Shown piece after piece: positions 9,878 to 16,883 of a stretch of 64,000 bases of DNA; position 1 is the first letter of the stretch, and each line of letters opens with the position of its first letter. The position numbers and the translations under genes were made by a program. Source of the stretch: an uncultured Opitutales bacterium (lineage in GTDB: Bacteria; Verrucomicrobiota; Verrucomicrobiia; Opitutales; Intestinicryptomonadaceae); contig CALXLM010000040.1 in NCBI GenBank assembly GCA_944389195.1, forward strand, positions 58,747-122,746, read 5' to 3'. The notes under the pieces are model-generated. The model was not told the origin of the DNA, did no database searches, and saw only the letters and a program-made list of their open reading frames with translations.

Positions 9878-11018
9878 CTATGCGGGATCGGCGTAATTTT
9901 TATTGCGGGAAGTCGGGCCTCCGGCGCGCAGCCACGCGGTTATAAACATGTCGATGTCCCCGTCCATAACGGCCTGCAAATTTCCGGTTTCGGCGCCAGT
10001 GCGCAAATCCTTCACCATTTGATAGGGCTGGAAAACGTAGCTGCGTATCTGGTTTCCCCAGGATATTTCGCCTTTCTCGCCGTAAAATCTGTCCATTTCC
10101 GCCCGCTTCTGGTCGAGCAGTTTTTCGTAAAGCCTGCTCTTGAGAATTTTCATTGCGCTTGCCTTATTCTTAAACTGAGAACGCTCGTTTTGGCATGAAA
10201 CAACTATTCCCGAAGGTATGTGCGTAATGCGAACCGCGCTTTCCGTCTTATTTACATGCTGCCCGCCCTTGCCGCTGGAACGATAGGTGTCTATTTTCAA
10301 ATCCTCCTCGTTTATGTCCATATCGATATCGTCCTCTATCTCCGCAATTACGTCAACCGACGCAAAAGATGTGTGGCGGCGCTTGTTTGAGTCGAAAGGG
10401 CTTATTCTCACAAGCCTGTGCACGCCGCGCTCGGCCTTCGAATATCCGTAGGCATTGGGTCCGGCAATCCTAAATGTTATCCTCGACACCCCGGCCTCCT
10501 CGCCGTCCTGAACGTCTTCTATCTCCACCTTAAATCCGCGCCGTTCGGCCCAGCGCATATACATTCTAAAAAGCATTTCCGCCCAATCGCAGCTTTCAGT
10601 GCCGCCGGCTCCGGCATGTATGGTGACTATCGCATTGGACGCGTCAAGGGGACCGCTTAAAAACGATTCTATCTCTATTTTATCCAGATCGCCGCGCAAT
10701 TTTAGCGTTTCACTTGCAAGTTCCGCCGCAAGCGAATCGTCGCTGTCCGACTCTTCGGCGAGTTCGAAAAGCGCTTTTAAATCGTCGATTCTCCGCTTTA
10801 AAAGCATCTGCGGCTCCACAAGAGACTTCAGCCTGGCCAATTCGGACACCACCTTTTGCGCCTCTGCCTGATTGTCCCAAAAATCATGGCGCGCCATCTT
10901 TTCTTCAAGCTCGCCTATTTGGCCGCACTTCGACGGGACGTCAAAGAAACCTCCATAAATATCCAGCGCGCCGGGAAATATCCTCCGCGGCAGCCTTGAT
11001 TTCCGTGTCAATTATCAT
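9878..11018 (-). CDS. prfB: Peptide chain release factor 2 (programmed +1 frameshift)
   Basis: RF2 recognises UGA and UAA stop codons and releases the peptide. The gene begins at the ATG at 11018 and reads [20 protein letters not shown] then LWRFL, meets an in-frame TGA as codon 26 (10943-10941), and continues after a +1 shift as DVPSKCGQ. The shifted product is 379 residues. It has the anticodon-like SPF tripeptide at 206-208 and the catalytic GGQ at 251-253, close to the E. coli RF2 positions. A continuous frame from a TTG at 11011 gives the wrong N-terminus and should not be used. The gene is divergent from the small membrane protein gene at 11158. Automated callers may split it or mis-start it. 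Confidence 0.95.
10940..10954 (-). other. RF2 autoregulatory frameshift site
   Basis: Read on the minus strand the site is GGAGG, TTT, CTT, TGA, C. The internal Shine-Dalgarno-like GGAGG ends three bases before the CTT slip codon, and the TGA followed by C is a weak stop. This is the same arrangement as in E. coli prfB (Shine-Dalgarno-like sequence, spacer, CTT TGA C). Low RF2 slows termination at this TGA and favours the +1 shift, giving negative feedback on RF2. Confidence 0.95.
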
Positions 11019-11157
11019 AAATTCGACATTTTTCAAAAGCCGCGCACATTATCAATATAAAAAAGCTTGAAAACAAAAATTCATCGGAGATACTAATTGA
11101 CAGACGCGCCGGTTATGCGGCGGCGTAATTTTGCCAATTTAGAAATTGTATAAAAAT

Positions 11158-11499
11158 ATGCCAGACGAAATATCCAACCAGGAAAACCCCCAATCCCCGT
11201 CGATGAAACTTCCCGAGGCTCCAAAATTAGCGGAGCCGCAAACGGCAGCGGCCGCGCAGCAATCTGCAGCTCCGACGCCTCCTCCGCAGCCGCAAGCTTC
11301 CGAGGCTAAACCAAAACCGGCGCCGTCGTTCGAACTCCCGAAAGCAAAATTCGGCATCGCTAACAAAGCCGCTGCGGCCGTTCCCGTGCAAAAAGTTGTA
11401 AAGGATAAGGAAAATCCGTCGATATTATCAGTGGCTATAGATGCGCTTGCCGCCGCAGTCGCAATCGCGTTTGCAGTAATGATAGTATTAGATATATAA
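11158..11499 (+). CDS. Small Pro/Ala-rich protein with C-terminal membrane anchor
   Basis: I do not recognise this 113-residue protein. It has a long low-complexity N-terminal part rich in Pro, Ala, Lys and Gln (TPPPQPQASEAKPKPAPSF) and a short basic stretch. One hydrophobic helix at the C-terminus (LAAAVAIAFAVMIVLDI) makes it look like a tail-anchored membrane protein. The ATG at 11158 is preferred over a TTG at 11146. The trxA gene starts 21 bp after its stop, so the two are probably cotranscribed. The composition suggests a flexible linker domain in the cytoplasm or periplasm. No function can be assigned. Confidence 0.75.
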   Translation: MPDEISNQENPQSPSMKLPEAPKLAEPQTAAAAQQSAAPTPPPQPQASEAKPKPAPSFELPKAKFGIANKAAAAVPVQKVVKDKENPSILSVAIDALAAAVAIAFAVMIVLDI

Positions 11500-11520
11500 C
11501 AATCGTAGGAAACACAAACC

Positions 11521-11841
11521 ATGTCAGGAAAAGTCCTTCACCTAAATTCTTCCAATTTCGACGCTACAATAGCTTCCGATAAACCTGTTTTGGTGGATTT
11601 TTGGGCGCCTTGGTGCGGCCCGTGCAGAATGCTCGGCCCAACAATTGACGCTCTCGCAAACGAAGTCGGAGACAGCGCCGTCATATGCAAGCTCGATGTT
11701 GACCAGTCTCCGGATATCGCCCAAAAATATTCGGTTAACACCGTTCCCACCATTATTTTCTTTAGAAAAGGCCAGTTGCTCGGAATTTGCGGAATGACAT
11801 CTAAAGACGATTTGATGGCAAAAATTAAACAAATTTCATAA
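11521..11841 (+). CDS. trxA: Thioredoxin
   Basis: This is a full-length 106-residue thioredoxin with the active site WCGPC at residues 31-35 in the context FWAPWCGPCRM, the cis-proline loop VNTVPTIIFF, and the C-terminal helix. It reduces disulfides of cytoplasmic proteins such as ribonucleotide reductase, using thioredoxin reductase. There is no signal peptide. A TAGGA lies about nine bases before the ATG. It follows a small membrane protein gene by 21 bp and is closed by a strong hairpin terminator. Confidence 0.96.
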   Translation: MSGKVLHLNSSNFDATIASDKPVLVDFWAPWCGPCRMLGPTIDALANEVGDSAVICKLDVDQSPDIAQKYSVNTVPTIIFFRKGQLLGICGMTSKDDLMAKIKQIS

Positions 11842-11860
11842 CGCTTTTTTAAATATTAAA

Positions 11861-11892
11861 AAAACGGATTCACCTTTCGGGAATCCGTTTTT
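11861..11892. terminator. Bidirectional intrinsic terminator
   Basis: The arms AAACGGATTC (11862-11871) and GAATCCGTTT (11881-11890) pair perfectly over ten bases around a nine-base loop, with A-rich and T-rich flanks. It ends trxA on the plus strand. It can also act on minus-strand transcripts coming from the lipoprotein gene at 12016. Confidence 0.88.
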
Positions 11893-12015
11893 TATTGTAA
11901 AAATTGAAAAACTCTTACGGCAACCGCGCTTTCTCCTGCTTAAAAATCCGCTTATTATAAAACAAAAAAAACGCGCCGTTTTAGCAGCGCGCACAAAATA
12001 GCCTCAATTTTTAAT

Positions 12016-12213
12016 TTAATAGCGGGTGGGAGTTCCTATGCCGCCCATTCCCGGAAGGCCGCCCTCCCAAGACGCCGGCTTGTTCCAAGGCAAATCCCCG
12101 CCGTCAGTCGCTCTGGAAGGCAACTGCGACGGTTTCCTAGTTGAAGTGGACTCGCATCCGCAAACGAACAACGAACACACCGCAATAAAAACAAGAAACA
12201 GCGCTTTTTTCAT
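12016..12213 (-). CDS. Small lipoprotein, unknown function
   Basis: This 65-residue protein begins MKKALFLVFIAVCSLFVCGC with a lipobox-like VCGC, so Cys20 should be lipidated and the mature protein anchored to a membrane on the periplasmic side. The mature part is only about 45 residues, rich in Ser, Pro, Gly and Trp (DLPWNKPASWEGG). I recognise no family. It starts 12 bp after the stop of the coiled-coil protein gene and is the last gene of the pgi run, ending about 120 bp before a bidirectional terminator. Confidence 0.75.
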   Translation of the reverse strand: MKKALFLVFIAVCSLFVCGCESTSTRKPSQLPSRATDGGDLPWNKPASWEGGLPGMGGIGTPTRY

Positions 12214-12225
12214 AAAAATAAAATC

Positions 12226-13236
12226 TTAAGCCTGTCCAGCCGGAGCCGCAGCCTCTGCGGCCGGAGCGGCCGGAGCGGCCGGCGCAGCCTGTTCTGCCGG
12301 AGCGGCGGAATCTGCCGGAGCGGCAGGAGCAGCTGCGGGAGCCGTAGAGGGAGCTTTGGGAGCTTCAACAGCCGCCGCCAATTCAAGAAGGTCGCCCTCC
12401 TCTATTGTCTCGGGAATTCCGACTTTCTGGTTTATATAACCTAACGCCAAATCCTCCCTAACTTCCGCAACCACTATTTCTGAAACCAAAACGCCTTCGC
12501 GCTTCAATTGTATCTTTTGATAGGGCTTTACGCCGGCAGCTTCACCCTTGTTGATGACCACAATCGAATCTTTCGGCTTCGCCACAAGAACCGTGGCAAT
12601 ATCGCCCTTGGGAACATACGGAACCTTCACGACCTTCTTGACAACCTTGTTGCCCTTTGCGTCCATTTCAACAACCTCGACAACTTCCGAAGATTCGAGC
12701 GTCTTGATTTTTTTCTCGGCGTCTTCAAGCGCCTTTGACTTCGCGGTCAGCTGCGATTCAAGCGACGAAACCTTTTCCTTCAAAGCGTCCGACTCGTCGT
12801 TCTTTGCCAGCAAGGCTTTTGTCGAAACGATTTCGCGTTCGAGATTTTTTATGAGAGTCTCTTTTTCGGCGAGCTGTTTTTTCGAGGCTGCAACGCTCGA
12901 ATTGAGCGTGCGAATCTCCGCATTCTTCTTGACTATTTCGGCATTGGCCTGGACGCTTTTTGCGCGCTCCGATTCGAGTTCCGAATTTACGGCCTGGTTG
13001 CGCTGTTCAACAGTCCGGAGCCTTCCTTTAAGGGCTTCAATAGAATTCTTGTTGTCGGCAATCGTCTTCAAAAGGCCGGGAACTTTGGGCGCCTTCTCCA
13101 TAAGAGTCGCCCCCGGAACCCCCTGCATATGTTTTTCGGCGGAACTGATTTTTCCGCGAACGTCAAACCATGCGTAAACGCAGAACGCCGCCGCAAGTAT
13201 TGCTATGATTTTGAGAGATAGGGATGCTGCTTTCAT
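12226..13236 (-). CDS. Coiled-coil envelope protein with Ala/Pro-rich tail
   Basis: This 336-residue protein has an N-terminal hydrophobic helix (about residues 6-24), then a long coiled coil (about 50-185, KNSIEALKGRLRTVEQRNQ onwards). A compact domain at about 200-285 contains IVVINKGEAAGVKPYQKIQL. A low-complexity tail of Ala and Pro repeats closes the protein. The compact domain loosely recalls the beta domains of MreC-like proteins, but I would not assign that family. It probably sits in the inner membrane with the coiled coil in the periplasm. The gene begins three bases after the pgi stop and is followed by a lipoprotein gene 12 bp downstream, so the three form an operon. Confidence 0.7.
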   Translation of the reverse strand: MKAASLSLKIIAILAAAFCVYAWFDVRGKISSAEKHMQGVPGATLMEKAPKVPGLLKTIADNKNSIEALKGRLRTVEQRNQAVNSELESERAKSVQANAEIVKKNAEIRTLNSSVAASKKQLAEKETLIKNLEREIVSTKALLAKNDESDALKEKVSSLESQLTAKSKALEDAEKKIKTLESSEVVEVVEMDAKGNKVVKKVVKVPYVPKGDIATVLVAKPKDSIVVINKGEAAGVKPYQKIQLKREGVLVSEIVVAEVREDLALGYINQKVGIPETIEEGDLLELAAAVEAPKAPSTAPAAAPAAPADSAAPAEQAAPAAPAAPAAEAAAPAGQA

Positions 13237-13239
13237 TTG

Positions 13240-14811
13240 TTATTTTGATTTTATAAAGTTCCTGTCAAAACCCGCCCCCGATGAGACTTTCACACCGCTC
13301 GACGGATTGGATATCAGATGAATAAGTACCTTAAATACTAATTCCGTCTCGTTTTCAAGATTTATTTCACGCGCAATTTCATCAACCGTCTTGCCTTCGG
13401 ATTCAGACAAAACCGATAAAATTTTGCCTTTTATCTCCAAAATATGGCCCGCAGCCTTTTTGCCGGCCTCCACACCGGGCTGATGGTATGCGTTTATGTT
13501 CACCAACGACGCGTAAAAGCCGACCGCCCTGTCGTAAAGAGCTATCAGCATTCCCACCGACTGCGGCGAACAATCTTCGACCGTTATTGTTATGCTTTCC
13601 CTGCCCTTTGCGGACAGCGCTTCGCGCGTTCCGAGAAGAAAGGCCTGCAGATAGTCGCCGCTCGTCTCTCCGGCCGCCACGTCCGGACTTGCGCCTTTTC
13701 TGTCAGAAAGCACTTCTATGAACGTAACGAAAAAATTGTCAACGCCGTCGCGCAGTTGCTGCACATACGCGTGCTGGTCCGTCGAACCCTTGTTGCCGTA
13801 AACGGAAATGCCCTGTTCGACGCGGTTCCCGTCAAGATCGAACTCCTTTCCGAGAGACTCCATTATCAACTGCTGAAGATATCTTGAAAGCAAAAGAAGG
13901 CGGTCTTTGTACGGAAGTATGACCATGTCCTTAAGCCCCTTCCCACCCGTACATTTATACCACATCAGAGCAAGAAGTGCAGCCGGATTTTTAAGCACCT
14001 TCGGCGAGCGCGTGGCCTTGTCCATAGCGGCCGCGCCCGCAAGCATCTTGTCTATCTTTATCCCCTGCAAAGCGGCGGGAAGAAGCCCGACGGCCGCAAA
14101 TTCGCTCGTCCTGCCCCCGACCCAATCCCACATCGGGAAAAATTCAAGATACCCACGCTCCTTAGCAAAATTGTAAAGCTTGCTGCCGACCCCCGTGGTG
14201 ACGACCGCATGCTTTGCAAAATCCAAGCCTTCCGCCTCCCAGCGGGCGATTGCCTCCATCATGGCGTTTCTCGGCTCGGGGGTGCCGCCGGATTTCGACG
14301 CTATCACCGCAAGCGTTTTCCCAAGCTTGCCGCGGAGCTTGTCGAAGACCAAATCATATCCGTCAGGATCCGTATTGTCGAGAAAGAACACTTTCATTTT
14401 ATCGGAGCGCGGCGAACATAAAGCCTCGCTGACAAACTGCGGGCCGAGCGCTGAACCTCCTATACCTATGCACAATACGTATTTGAACTTTCCGTCTGCC
14501 CCAGAGATTTCACCGCTGTGAACCTTGCGGGCGAATTCTTTTATCTTTCTGACATTTTCCTCTATTTGATTCTTTATCTCCTCCGTCGGAGCCAAAGAAG
14601 GCGTGCGAAGCCAATAATGCCCCACCATTCTGTTTTCGTCCGGATTTGCTATCGCTCCCGCTTCAAGCGCCCGCATTGAAGCGAAGGCCTCATTCATGCG
14701 CTCCTCCATTGACGAAATATAGGCGTCGTCAAAATTGACTCTGCTGATGTCGATTCCGAAACCGAGGTTTTTCAACCCGAGATAATACTTCTTATAGCGT
14801 TCCCAAGACAT
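13240..14811 (-). CDS. pgi: Glucose-6-phosphate isomerase
   Basis: This 523-residue enzyme interconverts glucose-6-phosphate and fructose-6-phosphate. Family motifs include [14 protein letters not shown], the phosphate-binding [27 protein letters not shown], the catalytic Glu region [11 protein letters not shown], the catalytic His in [14 protein letters not shown] and the catalytic Lys in [11 protein letters not shown]. The start [14 protein letters not shown] at 14811 is chosen over an extended frame to 14865 because the extension is not family-like. There is no clear Shine-Dalgarno sequence. Two envelope-type genes follow on the same strand with very short gaps, an unusual partnership for a glycolytic gene. 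Confidence 0.95.
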   Translation of the reverse strand: MSWERYKKYYLGLKNLGFGIDISRVNFDDAYISSMEERMNEAFASMRALEAGAIANPDENRMVGHYWLRTPSLAPTEEIKNQIEENVRKIKEFARKVHSGEISGADGKFKYVLCIGIGGSALGPQFVSEALCSPRSDKMKVFFLDNTDPDGYDLVFDKLRGKLGKTLAVIASKSGGTPEPRNAMMEAIARWEAEGLDFAKHAVVTTGVGSKLYNFAKERGYLEFFPMWDWVGGRTSEFAAVGLLPAALQGIKIDKMLAGAAAMDKATRSPKVLKNPAALLALMWYKCTGGKGLKDMVILPYKDRLLLLSRYLQQLIMESLGKEFDLDGNRVEQGISVYGNKGSTDQHAYVQQLRDGVDNFFVTFIEVLSDRKGASPDVAAGETSGDYLQAFLLGTREALSAKGRESITITVEDCSPQSVGMLIALYDRAVGFYASLVNINAYHQPGVEAGKKAAGHILEIKGKILSVLSESEGKTVDEIAREINLENETELVFKVLIHLISNPSSGVKVSSGAGFDRNFIKSK

Positions 14812-14927
14812 GTTTGTAAAAAATAAAACTGTCCAAGAAGTTAATGCGCTCGGCGCAATTGGCAAATAAATTCTGTTTTACCGCAGAATTATTTTGCAAA
14901 CGCCCTTGCCGCGTATGTGTGCGGGCT

Positions 14928-16376
14928 TTAAATCCTGCGCCTGAATGCAGCGGCAAAAAGCGACAATGCTCCGAACATCAACGCCACCTCGGCGGGTTCC
15001 GGAACTACCAGCGTCAATGCGCCTGTATCGGACACTCCAGCCATGCCCAAAAATAGGCCGTTTTCGTCGTACAGAGAGACCTTCCCGTCTATGTCGATTT
15101 TTGCCGAGTCGATATTATTCGTTATAAATATGGAATCTTCGCGGAAATTGTAAATGCTCAGGCTTCCGTTTTCATTAAACTCTATCGGATGAGTGTGGCT
15201 TTCGCTCGTCAGCGTCAGCGTGGACTCGTCATCCATATACAAGTTTAAAAGCGACGCTATGTAGAATCTGTCGATTACAGTAGAGGAATTCAGATAAACA
15301 GCGTCAACGTTTGATGTGCTGTTAACCGTCACTATGCAGATATGGTCGCCTATGCCGTTGGTGGACTTGAAAACTGAACCGTCGTTTATATAAAGAGAGC
15401 CGTTTTGCAATATTACCCTGTTGCCCCCCGAAGAGGTTTTTATGGTTATATTACCCCCGTTAACGTACAGTTTGGCGCGCAAATCGGAATTCAGATCCGA
15501 AGTAGTGCCACTCACATAGATTTTACCGTCTATGCTCCAATCGGAACCTTCGTTAACATACGACGGCCCAACGATATTAAGCCCCACGTCAGAAGTTGTA
15601 GTCTGCACCAATTTGCCCGAAGAATTAACCCCGGAAAACCTGGATATTTCTCCGCCGGATAACGTCAACGTGCCCCCCGATTTCAAATCCAGAGCCGCCC
15701 CCGCAATGAACACCATTGAGCCGCTAGACGCGAGGGATCCAGACACTGAAACCTTGGAGCCGGATTCAAAAGTCTGCTTGCCGGTGGAAAGTAGCGTTCC
15801 CTGCACATCAAGGGTTCCGGACGCCCCGTAAGTCTGGCTGCCAGCTATTTCCACATTCGCCGAAGATTTTACGACCAAAGACGACGTGGCTATGTCGGTA
15901 CCGCCAACGAAGAGGCCGTTTCCCGTCGAAAAATTAGCCGTTATGGAGTCGAAAACAAGGCTTTGAGTCTGTTCGGCGGGGCTGTCTACCGTAAACGTTC
16001 CGTCCGTCGAGAAACTCGCCAGCGCCGACGAAGACGCCGTATTTTTAAAAGTAAGCGTGCCGTAATTGTAGGCGAACGAACCTGCAAGCGACCATACAGA
16101 AACAGCATCCGCCGAATTGGCGTCAACCGTAAAATCAAAGGCCACGCTGTATGTTCCGGTATCGTTTCCGGTTATGCTTTTAAGAGTCGCAAAATTGCCG
16201 TTAAAATAATATGTGCCGCTATCGTTTCCAACAAGCAAAACATCGGTATTGTTGGTGGTCCCGGATATATACTGGCGGGTTTCTTTCGTGGATCCACCTG
16301 TAAATGATGCCGTATCGGCAAAAGAGGCACATAAAAAAGCATACAAAATACAAGACGCACACAATAATTTCTTCAT
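14928..16376 (-). CDS. PEP-CTERM surface protein, beta-helix-like repeats
   Basis: This 482-residue secreted protein starts with a signal peptide (MKKLLCASCILYAFLCASFA) and has a body rich in Ser, Thr, Gly and Asn with many short beta-strand repeats, like autotransporter passenger or beta-helix proteins. It ends with a PEP-CTERM sorting signal: VPEPAEVALMFGALSLFAAA, then FRRRI. Such signals are recognised by an exosortase, and one is encoded at 61921-62778. The extended frame to 16466 is rejected because the signal peptide begins at 16376. The gene is monocistronic, with an AT-rich upstream region carrying a tandem repeat. Its precise role is unknown, and surface or exopolysaccharide association is inferred from the family. 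Confidence 0.85.
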   Translation of the reverse strand: MKKLLCASCILYAFLCASFADTASFTGGSTKETRQYISGTTNNTDVLLVGNDSGTYYFNGNFATLKSITGNDTGTYSVAFDFTVDANSADAVSVWSLAGSFAYNYGTLTFKNTASSSALASFSTDGTFTVDSPAEQTQSLVFDSITANFSTGNGLFVGGTDIATSSLVVKSSANVEIAGSQTYGASGTLDVQGTLLSTGKQTFESGSKVSVSGSLASSGSMVFIAGAALDLKSGGTLTLSGGEISRFSGVNSSGKLVQTTTSDVGLNIVGPSYVNEGSDWSIDGKIYVSGTTSDLNSDLRAKLYVNGGNITIKTSSGGNRVILQNGSLYINDGSVFKSTNGIGDHICIVTVNSTSNVDAVYLNSSTVIDRFYIASLLNLYMDDESTLTLTSESHTHPIEFNENGSLSIYNFREDSIFITNNIDSAKIDIDGKVSLYDENGLFLGMAGVSDTGALTLVVPEPAEVALMFGALSLFAAAFRRRI

Positions 16377-16883
16377 GCGTTTGTCTTTAATTAGTTTTTT
16401 TTTCAAGTCAATAATATATTGATATATATTGATATATAAAACGCGATCTTGCCTAAAAATCAACATAAGTGTTTGTTATATATGTGATAAGCATATGAAA
16501 ATTCGGCCTGCACAACATGCCGCAAAGCCTTAAAAAGGCTTTTTAAAAGGAGGCAGGCTTTCCCGAACGCGCAAGCTGCAAAGATTTCGCAACGCGTCCG
16601 CCTTCCGCAAGAGCCTCCCACGCTTTTTTAAATAAATCGCGCCTCTTCTAAACCTGAGCATGCGGCGCGCTTTTCTTCCGGGGGCGACCCCGGATTAAAG
16701 TTTTGCGCGTTTTTTACAGCAGCGCTTCAAAATGGCATACATTTAAAATACCGCATATCCTGCCGCAAACATAACGGAAAAAACGGGCTACCCCCCAAAA
16801 AAAACGCCCGCTTTGCCGTCAATATTTGCCAGGCAACAAATCTGCGCCGCCGTAAAAAAACGCCGTAAAATTTCCCCAAAGAG
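16377..16883. other. Intergenic region between PEP-CTERM gene and glycosidase
   Basis: This 507-bp region holds the AT-rich upstream zone of the PEP-CTERM gene (16377-16440) with a tandem 10-bp repeat. A hairpin AAAGCCT-loop-AGGCTTT followed by T on the plus strand lies at 16524-16544. It resembles a terminator, but no plus-strand gene precedes it, so its role is unclear. The remainder (16550-16883) shows no supported gene. Confidence 0.45.
16418..16437. repeat. Tandem 10-bp repeat upstream of PEP-CTERM gene
   Basis: Two adjacent perfect copies of ATTGATATAT lie about 42-61 bp upstream of the PEP-CTERM start codon at 16376. The position fits a promoter or regulator-binding zone, and the AT-rich bends could also act structurally. 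No -10/-35 pair can be fixed with confidence. Confidence 0.6.

Noticed and set aside
9749..10198. Plus-strand frame across the purC terminator and the 3' end of prfB
   Set aside because: It lies mostly antisense to prfB and has no family-like segments.
9878..11011. RF2 as a continuous frame from a TTG at 11011
   Set aside because: It needs a non-standard N-terminus. The ATG at 11018 with the codon-26 TGA and +1 shift reproduces the known RF2 arrangement.
11097..11131. TTGACA as a -35 box for the small membrane protein and trxA
   Set aside because: No acceptable -10 hexamer lies 16-18 bp downstream.
16524..16544. Hairpin AAAGCCT/AGGCTTT as a terminator
   Set aside because: The T-run is on the plus strand, where no gene precedes it. 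It is kept only as part of the intergenic description.
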